Notes: generated by a model from the letters alone, not told the origin. A stretch of 7,735 nucleotides of DNA from JAFAVZ01 sp036009105 (GCA_036009105.1 DASYMJ010000030.1:1-7735), one strand, 5' to 3'; shown: positions 1-6,458, numbered from the stretch's first letter. Program-made: numbers and translations.

Positions 1-699
1 GGCATCTCGGCGTCGCAGTTCACGAAGTGGCATCTCGATCATCACCTCGGTCTCGGCTCGTTCGAAGAGGATCCAAAGCGACACTACCTCTCGCCGAAGA
101 TCAACGCCCGCTGGCTGAAGTTCCTCTACTTCACGCCGGCGCTCTTCCCCATCTACTTCCGCGCCGCGGCGCGCGAGACGGCGGCGTATCCGCCCGAGAT
201 GCGCAAGCGGATCGCCCGCGAGCGTCTGGCGACCATCGCCTTCCAGCTGGCCATCCTCTTCACCATCGCCTTCCTCGGCGGCTGGGCTGTTGCCTGGAAG
301 CTCTACCTCGTCCCCATCTTCTTCGTCTTCCCCATCGCCTTCGCCTTGAACCGCCTCGGCCAGCACTACGACATCGATCCGGACGATCCGGCGCAGTGGT
401 CGACCCTGGTCAAGGGCTCGTGGTTCTGGGACGTGGTCTTCCTCTTCTCCAACTACCACCTCGAGCACCACTACTTTCCCGGCGTTCCGTTCTACAACCT
501 GCCCCGCCTGCAGCGCCTGCTGCTGCCGTTCTACGAGAAGCGCGGCATGACCGCGCGCAGCTACGGCTCGCTCGTGTGGCGATATTTGATCCTCAATCGC
601 AAGCCGCACACGAAGTGGACGGCGGCGATCGGCGATCAGCGGTCAGCGATCAGCGCCACTACCAGCAACCAGCAACCAGCCACCAGCAACTCACAGTAG
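1..699 (+). CDS. Membrane fatty acid desaturase (5' partial)
   Basis: C-terminal 232 codons of a membrane-bound di-iron fatty acid desaturase; the start and the first histidine box lie left of the window. The frame is open from base 1. Histidine box 2 (WHLDHH) is at fragment residues 10-15 and box 3 (HLEHH, followed by YFPGVP) at 153-157; these are the iron-ligand motifs of the family. Two hydrophobic helices lie between them, at about residues 79-99 and 102-117, ahead of a conserved-looking LNRLGQHYDID stretch. Family knowledge: such enzymes insert double bonds into acyl chains in the cytoplasmic membrane using O2 and an electron donor. The first in-frame ATG (199) is internal and not the real start. 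The last ~25 residues are polar, low-complexity and encoded by heptamer repeats, so they look like a late extension. The stop overlaps the convergent response regulator gene by 9 bp. A carotenoid hydroxylase or ketolase of the same superfamily is a less likely alternative. Confidence 0.88.
   Translation, partial: GISASQFTKWHLDHHLGLGSFEEDPKRHYLSPKINARWLKFLYFTPALFPIYFRAAARETAAYPPEMRKRIARERLATIAFQLAILFTIAFLGGWAVAWKLYLVPIFFVFPIAFALNRLGQHYDIDPDDPAQWSTLVKGSWFWDVVFLFSNYHLEHHYFPGVPFYNLPRLQRLLLPFYEKRGMTARSYGSLVWRYLILNRKPHTKWTAAIGDQRSAISATTSNQQPATSNSQ
624..688. repeat. Two adjacent heptamer tandem arrays
   Basis: Bases 624-651 are four units of the pattern RGCGRTC (GGCGATC, GGCGATC, AGCGGTC, AGCGATC), with a partial AGCG after them. 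Bases 661-688 are four units of ACCAGCM (three ACCAGCA and one ACCAGCC). Both arrays have a 7-base period, which is not a multiple of three. Both lie inside the desaturase coding end and are translated as its polar tail (residues about 208-232). They end just before the convergent response-regulator stop. Such short heptamer arrays usually sit between genes and vary in copy number; that these do is inference. Confidence 0.7.
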
Positions 700-1305
700 G
701 CCTCCTTCCAACGCCTTGAGCACCGCGCGCGTCCGGTCGCGCACGCCGAGCTTGGAGAGGATGCTCGACACGTGGTTCTTCACCGTCCCCTCCGCCGTTT
801 CGAGCGCGCCGGCGATCTCCTTGTTGCTGTAGCCGCCGGCCATCAGGCGGATGACTTCGCGCTCGCGCGCCGTCAGCGGATCGGCCAGGCGCATCGGCAC
901 CGCGCGGATGCCCCGCAACAGCCGCTCTGTGATCGCGGGCTGGAAGAGCGACTCGCCTTTGGCCACGACCTCGATGGCGTGCACCAGCTGCTCGAGCGAG
1001 ACGTCTTTCAGCAGGTAGCCGCGCGCTCCGGCGCGGATGGCATCGAGCACCACATCGGCATCATCAAAGGTTGTGAGCACGATGCAGCCCGGCCCATCCA
1101 GTTTGCGCAGCAGCTCGATGCCGTTCATGCGCGGCATGCGCACATCGAGCAGCACGACGTCCGGCCGCGTTGCCTCGATCAGCTGCAGCGCTTCTTCGCC
1201 ATCGCGCGCTTCGCCGCACACTTCGATCGACGGCGCGAGCTCCAGCAGGCGATGGATGCCCTGGCGGATGAGCATCTCGTCGTCGACGATCAGCGTCCGA
1301 ATCAT
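691..1305 (-). CDS. NarL/FixJ-family response regulator (DesR-like)
   Basis: A 204-residue two-component response regulator that acts as a DNA-binding transcription factor. The receiver domain spans about residues 1-120: acidic pair D8-D9, phosphoacceptor D54 in LLDVRMP, TT at 78-79 and K100 in LLKD. A LuxR-type helix-turn-helix follows at about 144-200 (LTAREREVIRLMAGG, SNKEIA, GTVKNHVSSILSKL). The length is normal for the family. The ATG overlaps the stop of the upstream kinase gene as ATGA, with no strong ribosome site of its own, so translational coupling is likely. The partner kinase is clearly the adjacent HisKA_3 protein. NarL-type regulators paired with polytopic kinases include DesR, LiaR and others. 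The neighbouring desaturase gene favours a DesR-like role, but the target is inferred. The gene ends 9 bp inside the convergent desaturase gene. Confidence 0.93.
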   Translation of the reverse strand: MIRTLIVDDEMLIRQGIHRLLELAPSIEVCGEARDGEEALQLIEATRPDVVLLDVRMPRMNGIELLRKLDGPGCIVLTTFDDADVVLDAIRAGARGYLLKDVSLEQLVHAIEVVAKGESLFQPAITERLLRGIRAVPMRLADPLTAREREVIRLMAGGYSNKEIAGALETAEGTVKNHVSSILSKLGVRDRTRAVLKALEGGLL

Positions 1306-2321
1306 GGCAGCGTCGCGAAGATGCTGAAGCCGCTGCCGGGCGTGGTGGAGAGCTCGATGCGGCCGCCGGCGCGCTCGATCCGCTCGCGCATGCCGCGCAG
1401 GCCGAAGCCGGGAGTGGCACCGTCCGCGCCGCGGCCATCATCGCGGGCGCGGATCTCCAGCTGCCCGCCCACCGACTCGATGGCGATCCAGAGATTGCGC
1501 GCGTCGGAATGGCGCGCGGCGTTCGTCACGATCTCCTGCGCGCAGCGGAGGAGGATGTGCGCCTTTTCCGGATCGCTGATGGTCAGCCGCTCGTCGATGT
1601 CGAGATGTACCTTCGGCGACGGCAGCGCGCCGATCATCTCTCGCAACGCCTCGGCCAGGTTCTCGTCGCTCTTCATCTTCGCCACGATCTCCCGCACGTC
1701 GGTGAGCAGCAGCTTCGTGATGGATTGCGCCGTCTCGATCCGCTCCCGCGGCGCGCCGTCCGTCTGATGCTTCGCCGTCTCCAGGTTGAGCGAGAGCGCG
1801 GTGAGGTGATGGCCCAGGGCATCGTGCAGCTCCTGCGAGATGCGCAGCCGCTCGGCGATGCGCGCCAGCTCCGCGCGCGTGGCGGACTCGCGGTGCAGCG
1901 CGCCGATGGTGAAGAACGCGAGTAGCTGGAAGCCGAGGTAGGGCGGGGTGAGGAGGATGGCGGGACGGGAGCTCCAGTGCACGGTGATCGCGGCGAAAAG
2001 GAGCAGCGATTGCACGCCGATCCAGAGCGCTCCGTTCCTCGGCTTCAGCAAAGTGGCCAGCTGCATCGCGATGAGCACGAGGAGCGAGCCTTCGAAGCCG
2101 TCGCAGAGGAGGAGGACCATCGTCACCACGCACGTCGCCTCCAGCGCGAGCAGCAGCAGCGTCGGTTTTCGCGGCAGCATGAAGGCTACGCCGAACGCCA
2201 GGAACACCACCGCCCAAACGGTGAACGTCTGCAGCGATCGCGGCGGCTCGGCCACCACCGGCACGCCGGTCATCAGCCACGCGGCGAGACCGCCGAGGCG
2301 GAGCAGCTTCCGGTCGTCCAT
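1302..2321 (-). CDS. Polytopic sensor histidine kinase, HisKA_3 (DesK-like)
   Basis: A 339-residue membrane sensor kinase that would phosphorylate the response regulator encoded immediately downstream. Residues 1-145 are very hydrophobic and give about five or six membrane helices (near 6-24, 31-50, 53-72, 78-92, 97-115 and 121-142) joined by short loops. There is no room for a separate periplasmic sensor domain, so the signal is probably felt in or at the membrane. The HisKA_3 dimerisation domain carries the phosphoacceptor H166 in ELHDALGHH. The HATPase_c domain shows an N box around N267 (QEIVTNAARHS), DDGRG at 294-298 and GFGLRGMRER at 305-314. This is the architecture of DesK, LiaS and related kinases. 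The ATG at 2321 lacks a strong Shine-Dalgarno sequence (only GAGG very close to it). Three inverted repeats lie 17-55 bp upstream of this start. The DesK assignment rests on topology plus the adjacent desaturase and is not proven. Confidence 0.9.
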   Translation of the reverse strand: MDDRKLLRLGGLAAWLMTGVPVVAEPPRSLQTFTVWAVVFLAFGVAFMLPRKPTLLLLALEATCVVTMVLLLCDGFEGSLLVLIAMQLATLLKPRNGALWIGVQSLLLFAAITVHWSSRPAILLTPPYLGFQLLAFFTIGALHRESATRAELARIAERLRISQELHDALGHHLTALSLNLETAKHQTDGAPRERIETAQSITKLLLTDVREIVAKMKSDENLAEALREMIGALPSPKVHLDIDERLTISDPEKAHILLRCAQEIVTNAARHSDARNLWIAIESVGGQLEIRARDDGRGADGATPGFGLRGMRERIERAGGRIELSTTPGSGFSIFATLP

Positions 2322-2337
2322 CGCCTCATCATAGGCT

Positions 2338-2376
2338 CCCGCGCGCGGGCCGGCATGTGCCGGAAGTCATGCTTCC
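2338..2376. promoter_or_regulatory. Cluster of three inverted repeats upstream of the sensor kinase
   Basis: Three inverted repeats lie end to end in the divergent region between the kinase and ankyrin genes. CCCGCGCGCGGG (2338-2349) is a perfect 12-bp palindrome. CCGGCA-TG-TGCCGG (2350-2363) has perfect 6-bp arms and abuts the first. GGAAG-N5-CTTCC (2362-2376) overlaps its last two bases. They are 17-55 bp upstream of the kinase ATG and 70-108 bp upstream of the ankyrin ATG, so they could be operator sites, for example for autoregulation by the neighbouring response regulator, or a leader hairpin. In this GC-rich DNA some may be chance. No convincing -35/-10 pair was recognised. Confidence 0.4.
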
Positions 2377-2445
2377 CGCGCACCCCTTGCGGCACAGGTT
2401 TTCCCTTTCTCTTCGCCCTACCTTGCCAGGAAAGGAGAACCAATC

Positions 2446-3225
2446 ATGCGACTGATCCTGCTCTTCGTGCTGTTCGTGACCCGCTCGCTCGTTGCCGCCG
2501 AGGAGACGCGGGTGGAGTTTCTGCAGGCGATTGCGGCGCGGGACGAGACGAAAGTGCGCTCCATGCTCGCCAGCGATCCGGCGCTGGTGAACTCGAAGAC
2601 GAAGGACGGCCGCTCGGCGGTGCTCGTCGCGCTCTTCCACAACGACAAAGGCTTCCTGCCCCGGCAGCAGAACACGATGCTGCCCATCATCGCCGCCGCC
2701 CACCCCAAGCTCGACGTCTACGACGCGGCCGCCCTCGGCGACGCCGCCGTCCTTCGCTCCCTGCTCCGTCGCGATCAGGCCCTGGCGCGCTCCGTCCACC
2801 CCTTCGGCTGGACCGCCCTGCACATCGCGGCTTTCGCCGGGCAGCTGGACGCCATGCGCGTCCTGCTCGATGCCGGCGCGGACATTCAGTCCCGCGGCAA
2901 ATCGCGCTTCCGCAACGCGCCGCTGCACACCGCGATGCTCACCGGCCAGCTGGAGGCGGTTCGCCTTCTGCTTGATCGAGGCGCCGATCCACTCATGCGC
3001 CAGGCGAAAGGCTTCACCCCGTTGCACGAGGCCGCCCTCCTGGGCCGCCTCGACTGCGCCCGCCTGCTGCTCGATCACGGCGCCGAGATCAACTCCCGCT
3101 CCGACGACGGCCGCACCCCGCTCTCGGAAGCCTTGCGCGGCCACCACACCGAGCTCGCCGAGTTCCTGCGCGGGCAGGGCGGGGTGGTGGAGGTGACGGC
3201 GAATTTGATGGAGTCGCCGGATTAG
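2446..3225 (+). CDS. Secreted ankyrin-repeat protein
   Basis: A 259-residue protein with a short signal peptide: R2, hydrophobic core at about 3-12, likely cleavage after V-A-A18. It is therefore probably exported to the periplasm. The rest is ankyrin repeats: a degenerate one at about 23-54, then five better ones near 90-118, 120-152 (GWTALHIAAFAGQLDAMRVL), 156-187 (APLHTAMLTGQLEAVRLLL), 189-220 (GFTPLHEAALLGRLDCARLL) and 222-245 (GRTPLSEAL). Ankyrin repeats mediate protein-protein contact, and no catalytic domain is visible, so the partner and role are unknown. The start is supported by AAGGAG at 2432-2437, eight bases before the ATG. It is divergent from the sensor kinase across a 124-bp gap and convergent with the toxin remnant, with only 5 bp between their stops. 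In other bacteria periplasmic ankyrin proteins such as AnkB accompany catalase; no such partner is seen here. Confidence 0.85.
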   Translation: MRLILLFVLFVTRSLVAAEETRVEFLQAIAARDETKVRSMLASDPALVNSKTKDGRSAVLVALFHNDKGFLPRQQNTMLPIIAAAHPKLDVYDAAALGDAAVLRSLLRRDQALARSVHPFGWTALHIAAFAGQLDAMRVLLDAGADIQSRGKSRFRNAPLHTAMLTGQLEAVRLLLDRGADPLMRQAKGFTPLHEAALLGRLDCARLLLDHGAEINSRSDDGRTPLSEALRGHHTELAEFLRGQGGVVEVTANLMESPD

Positions 3226-3230
3226 GGAGG

Positions 3231-3578
3231 CTATTCGCGGGTGCGGATGCGGTCCTCGTCGACGATGAGCAGCTTACCTGTGAGCGTGCCGTCTCCGAGC
3301 TTGGTCAGGAAGCGCCGAACCAGTGCATGAATGATTGGGCAGCTCGAACACAACGATGCCGGCATGGTCCCGTGGGGCAAACACACGGATGTCGGCGAAG
3401 TCGTAATCGGCGGTCAGCAGTGCGAGGCCGTGGTGTCGGGCGAAGCTGCCGATTTAGGATCGGCAGTCTCGCCCAGGCCCACGTCCCGGACATGCACGGC
3501 TTCATGGCCGCACTCGCGGCAGACATCCACCAGCGTGCGAGGAAGGTTCTCGTCGATCAGGAACAGCAAGCGTGTCAA
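3231..3578 (-). pseudogene. DUF5615 PIN-like toxin, broken by two compensating frameshifts
   Basis: The minus strand encodes a recognisable DUF5615 (Mut7-C/PIN-like nuclease) toxin spread over two frames. A TTG at 3578 overlaps the DUF433 stop as TTGA and opens the first segment: LLFLIDENLPRTLVDV, then HEAVHVRDVGLGETADPK. At 3453-3455 the minus strand reads AAA; adding one A would continue into GSFARHHGLALLTADYDFADIRVF. Without that A, the frame stops after about 14 unrelated residues. At 3337-3339 it reads CCC; removing one C returns to the original frame with IIHALVRRFLTKLGDG and KLLIVDEDRIRTRE, then TAG at 3231. The total span of 115 codons is normal for the family, and the acidic residues of the IDEN and TADYDFAD motifs survive. 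The two opposite one-base indels may be real decay or homopolymer sequencing errors. Family knowledge: DUF433 and DUF5615 proteins form antitoxin-toxin pairs. Confidence 0.8.
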
Positions 3579-3799
3579 CTCGCCGGAACGGGACGCTGCT
3601 GCTGTTCGCCGACGAGCTCTCCGGCGTATTCGAGCGCGGCAGCGATGTCCTCTTCCGTCACGCCGTAGTCCTCGATGATCTCTTCCCAGCTGGAATGCCC
3701 CGCGAGGTTCGCCAGGATCGTCTCGACCGGCACCCGCGTCCCACGGATGACCGGCCGTCCATGCTGAATCTGCGGATCGATCTTGATGCGCTCGTTCAC
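3575..3799 (-). CDS. DUF433 family antitoxin
   Basis: A 74-residue DUF433 protein, the usual antitoxin partner of DUF5615 PIN-like toxins. The family signature is clear: ID at 8-9, HGRPVIRGTRVPVETILANL at 13-32, and then WEEIIEDYGVTEEDIAAAL, which predicts a small winged or helix-turn-helix DNA-binding fold. It presumably neutralises the toxin and represses its own operon. The start is GTG at 3799, because no upstream in-frame ATG is available and the family motif begins a few residues in. Its stop overlaps the toxin start (TTGA), typical of coupled toxin-antitoxin genes. It lies 22 bp behind the lysine transaminase stop on the same strand. A TAAAAT box at 3807-3812 suggests its own promoter, with almost no leader. 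The antitoxin frame is intact although the toxin is broken. Confidence 0.85.
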   Translation of the reverse strand: MNERIKIDPQIQHGRPVIRGTRVPVETILANLAGHSSWEEIIEDYGVTEEDIAAALEYAGELVGEQQQRPVPAS

Positions 3800-3806
3800 G
3801 GGCCCT

Positions 3807-3812
3807 ATTTTA
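3807..3812 (-). promoter_or_regulatory. Possible -10 box for the DUF433 gene
   Basis: The minus strand reads TAAAAT here, one of the few AT-rich hexamers in the area. It ends seven bases before the GTG at 3799. If used, transcription would begin at or next to the start codon, giving a leaderless or nearly leaderless mRNA. This would fit the lack of a Shine-Dalgarno sequence before the GTG. No good -35 hexamer is found at the usual distance, so the call is weak. Confidence 0.3.
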
Positions 3813-3821
3813 GCGCGCCCC

Positions 3822-5174
3822 TCACGCCATCTGCCGCAGCGCCTTCTCCATCCTCCGGATCCCCTCCGCCGCCTCGTCCATGGTCAGGTTGAGGGGGGGC
3901 CGGAAGCGGGCCGACTGGTGGCCGGACGAGAGCACCATCACGTCGTTGCCCATGAAGGCGCGAAGCGCGTTGTCGCGGAGCTCGCCGCTGGGGAGGTCGA
4001 ACGCGGCCATGAGCCCGCGGCCGCGCACGTTCGACACGAGCGACGGGAACTCGTCCGCGAAGCGCTGCAGCTCGCCCACAAAGTACGCGCCGACGGTGGC
4101 CGCGTTCTCCACCAGCCGCTCCTCGTCGATCACCTCGAAGTAGCGCTGCGAGCGGACCATGTCCGTCAGGTTGCCGCCCCACGTCGAATTGATGCGCGAG
4201 GAGACCTTGAACACGTTGTCGTCGATGTCGAAGATGCGGTCGTTCGAGGCGAAGCCGCAGACCTGCGTCTTCTTGCCGAAGCAGAAGAGGTCCGGCTCCA
4301 CCCCGTAATGCTGGAACGACCACATGCGGCCGGTGATGCCGACGCCGGACTGCACCTCGTCGAAGATCAGCAGCATCTCGTTCTCGTCGCACAGCTGGCG
4401 GATGGCCCGGAAGAACTCGGGGCGGAAGTGGTTGTCGCCCCCTTCGCCCTGGATCGGCTCCATGATGAACGCCGCGACGTCATCCTTCCGCTCGGCCAGG
4501 AACTGCTTCGCCTGGGCCAGCGCCGCTTCCTCGCGGCGGGCCGCATCCGCCTGCGACTGCTCGGTCAGCGGAAAGGTCAGCTTCGGGTTCTCGATGCGCG
4601 GCCAGTCGAACTTCGGGAAGTACTGCGTCTTCTTCGGGTCGGTATTGGTGAGCGACAGGGTGTAGCCGGTGCGGCCGTGGAAGGCCTCCCGCAGATGCAT
4701 GATCTGCGTGCCTTTCTCCTCCTGGTAGCCCTTCTTGAAATTCTTGCGGACTTTCCAGTCGAACGCGGTCTTCACGGCGTTCTCGATGCCGAGGGCTCCG
4801 CCTTCGATGAAGAACATGTGCTTGTTCAGGGTGGGAGGGACGGCGATGCGGGCGAACGTCTCGACGAACTCGGCCATGTAGGTCGTGTAGATGTCGGAGT
4901 TGGCCGGCTTGTTGATGGATGCCGTGGCGATCTTGTCCCGGAACTCCGGGTTGTCCAGGCGGGGGTGGTTGTAGCCGATGGGGCAGGAGGCGAAGTTCGT
5001 GAAGAAGTCGAGCACGGCGCGGCCGCGGCGCGCGTCGAAGACCCAGGAGCCCTTCGACTTCTCGAGGTCCATGACGATGTCGTACCCATCGGCCAACATG
5101 TGCCGGGACAAGACGTTATGCACCTCGGCGGGCTGGACGTGGAGGCGACGATCGATGATGGGGGTGACGGTCAT
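3822..5174 (-). CDS. lat: L-lysine 6-transaminase
   Basis: A 450-residue PLP-dependent class III aminotransferase of the L-lysine epsilon-transaminase type (EC 2.6.1.36), the same length as the mycobacterial enzyme. It moves the epsilon-amino group of lysine to 2-oxoglutarate, giving glutamate and 2-aminoadipate semialdehyde, which cyclises to piperideine-6-carboxylate. Visible family features are FFTNFASCPIGYNHP (57-71), FFIEGGALGIENAVKTAFDW (121-140), EAFHGRTGYTLSLTNT (163-178), MEPIQGEGGDNHF (238-250) and the cofactor aspartate D272 in FDEVQSGVG. The PLP-binding lysine is K301 or K302 in CFGKKTQVCG, followed by STWGGNLTDM (330-339). These set it apart from ornithine or GABA transaminases. 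AGGAG (minus strand, 5184-5188) lies nine bases before the ATG and supports the start. It is divergent from the thiolase gene. No piperideine-6-carboxylate dehydrogenase gene lies in the window, so whether it serves catabolism or osmolyte synthesis is open. Confidence 0.93.
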   Translation of the reverse strand: MTVTPIIDRRLHVQPAEVHNVLSRHMLADGYDIVMDLEKSKGSWVFDARRGRAVLDFFTNFASCPIGYNHPRLDNPEFRDKIATASINKPANSDIYTTYMAEFVETFARIAVPPTLNKHMFFIEGGALGIENAVKTAFDWKVRKNFKKGYQEEKGTQIMHLREAFHGRTGYTLSLTNTDPKKTQYFPKFDWPRIENPKLTFPLTEQSQADAARREEAALAQAKQFLAERKDDVAAFIMEPIQGEGGDNHFRPEFFRAIRQLCDENEMLLIFDEVQSGVGITGRMWSFQHYGVEPDLFCFGKKTQVCGFASNDRIFDIDDNVFKVSSRINSTWGGNLTDMVRSQRYFEVIDEERLVENAATVGAYFVGELQRFADEFPSLVSNVRGRGLMAAFDLPSGELRDNALRAFMGNDVMVLSSGHQSARFRPPLNLTMDEAAEGIRRMEKALRQMA

Positions 5175-5279
5175 GCAGGTGAGCTCCTATGAAAAAGTGC
5201 GGCGGGATGATATCAGTTGCCGTTCCTGGTTGTCGGTGGCTGACCGATGACCGCATCACACCATTTCACAGGAGTCTCC
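5175..5279. promoter_or_regulatory. Divergent promoter region between lysine transaminase and thiolase genes
   Basis: This 105-bp gap must hold the promoters or leaders of both divergent genes. It is clearly richer in A and T than the coding DNA around it (GAAAAAGTG at 5191-5199, the palindrome TGATATCA near 5210-5217, ACCATTTCACA at 5260-5270). It also has a direct repeat TGACCGATGACCG at 5241-5253. No confident -35/-10 pair can be named. Shine-Dalgarno sequences for both genes sit at its ends. Confidence 0.4.
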
Positions 5280-6458
5280 ATGAAAGAAATCGTCATCCTC
5301 GGCGGCGCCCGCACGCCGATCGGATCCTTCCTCGGAACCCTTTCCTCCCTCACCGCGCCGAAGCTCGGCTCCATCGCCATCAAGTGCGCGCTGGAGAACT
5401 CCGGCGTCACCCCGGACCAGATCGAGCAGGTGATCATGGGCAACGTGCTGCAGGCCGCCGTCGGCCAGGCGCCGGCGCGCCAGGCCGGCATCGGCGCGGG
5501 CATCCCGCCGGAGGCCGGCGCCGTCACCGTGAACAAAGTCTGCGGCTCGGGCCTGAAGGCCCTCATGTACGCCGCCAACGACATCCGCTGCGGCGAGTAC
5601 GACATCGCCATCGCCGGCGGCATGGAGTCGATGTCCAACGCGCCGTACGCCCTGCCCCAGGCGCGCACCGGCTACCGCATGGGCAACGGCAAGATGATCG
5701 ACGTCATGATCCACGACGGCTTGTGGGACCCGTACGGCGACAAGCACATGGGCAACTGCGCCGAGACGTGCGTGAAAAAGTACAACTTCACGCGCGAGCA
5801 GCAGGACGACTTCTCCCGCGAGTCCTACCGCCGCGCACAGGAAGCGGTGAAGAACGGCAAGTTCAAGAAAGAGATCGCCATCGTCGAGATCCCGTCCAAG
5901 AAAGGGACCTCCGTCATCATCGATGATGAAGAGCCGTTCACGGCCCCGCTGGACAAGATGTCGACGCTGAAGCCGGCCTTCCAGAAGGACGGCGGCACGG
6001 TCACCGCCGCAAATGCGTCGAAGATCAACGACGGCGCCGCGGCGCTCGTCGTCACCTCGGCCGATTATGCGGAGCAGAACGGCCTCAAGCCGATGGCGCG
6101 CATCATCGCCCAGGCCACGGCGGCGCAGGAGCCGGAGTGGTTCACCACGGCGCCCGCGAAAGCCATCGACATCGTGCTCCGCCGCGCGAACATGACGGTG
6201 GATGACATCGACCTGTTCGAGGTCAACGAGGCCTTCGCCGCCGTCGCGCTCGCCGCGATCGAGGACGCGAAGATCCCGCACCAGAAGATGAACGTCAACG
6301 GCGGCGCGGTGGCCCTCGGCCATCCGATCGGCGCCAGCGGCGCGCGTCTCATCGTGACGCTGATGCACGCCCTGCAGGATCGCGGTCTGAAGCGCGGCCT
6401 GGCGGCGATCTGCATCGGCGGCGGCGAGGCCGCCTCGATGATCATCGAAATGATCTGA
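5280..6458 (+). CDS. Acetyl-CoA C-acetyltransferase (thiolase)
   Basis: A 392-residue thiolase that condenses two acetyl-CoA to acetoacetyl-CoA or splits acetoacetyl-CoA (EC 2.3.1.9); it is cytoplasmic and a homotetramer in the family. The catalytic residues are all present: nucleophile C88 in NKVCGSGLKA, N316 in EVNEAFA, H348 in GGAVALGHPIGASGAR, and acid/base C378 in CIGGGEA. Other signatures are ARTPIGSFLG (10-19) and GGMESMSNAPY (113-123). The normal motif CIGGGQG is CIGGGEA here, a conservative change beside the active site. The ATG at 5280 is chosen over an in-frame one at 5247 because AGGAG (5270-5274) is correctly spaced and the family begins at this MKEIVILGGARTP. It is divergent from the lysine transaminase and may serve lysine or fatty acid breakdown, ketone-body use or PHB synthesis; sequence does not separate AtoB from PhaA roles. 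Confidence 0.93.
   Translation: MKEIVILGGARTPIGSFLGTLSSLTAPKLGSIAIKCALENSGVTPDQIEQVIMGNVLQAAVGQAPARQAGIGAGIPPEAGAVTVNKVCGSGLKALMYAANDIRCGEYDIAIAGGMESMSNAPYALPQARTGYRMGNGKMIDVMIHDGLWDPYGDKHMGNCAETCVKKYNFTREQQDDFSRESYRRAQEAVKNGKFKKEIAIVEIPSKKGTSVIIDDEEPFTAPLDKMSTLKPAFQKDGGTVTAANASKINDGAAALVVTSADYAEQNGLKPMARIIAQATAAQEPEWFTTAPAKAIDIVLRRANMTVDDIDLFEVNEAFAAVALAAIEDAKIPHQKMNVNGGAVALGHPIGASGARLIVTLMHALQDRGLKRGLAAICIGGGEAASMIIEMI

Noticed and set aside
624..688. The heptamer arrays as a CRISPR array or phage attachment site.
   Set aside because: Units are 7 bases, contiguous and without spacers, and no integrase or cas gene is nearby.
27..719. A 230-codon plus-strand frame over the desaturase.
   Set aside because: It is an out-of-frame shadow full of R, P and L. 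The desaturase frame contains the two histidine boxes and membrane helices.
1438..2280. A long minus-strand frame over the histidine kinase gene.
   Set aside because: It is a shadow in another frame of the kinase; the kinase frame has the H, N and G boxes and membrane helices.
3783..5192. A 469-codon open frame on the plus strand opposite the lysine transaminase.
   Set aside because: It is antisense to a protein with clear family motifs. Its product is rich in R, H, V, A and L, as expected for the complement of GC-biased codons, and has no domain.
5241..5253. Direct repeat TGACCGATGACCG as a regulator operator for the transaminase or thiolase.
   Set aside because: It is only a six-base repeat with one-base spacing and no symmetry; too weak to call separately.
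5247..5279. The upstream in-frame ATG of the thiolase, giving 11 extra residues.
   Set aside because: There is no ribosome-binding site before it, whereas AGGAG at 5270-5274 is correctly placed for the ATG at 5280, where thiolases normally begin.
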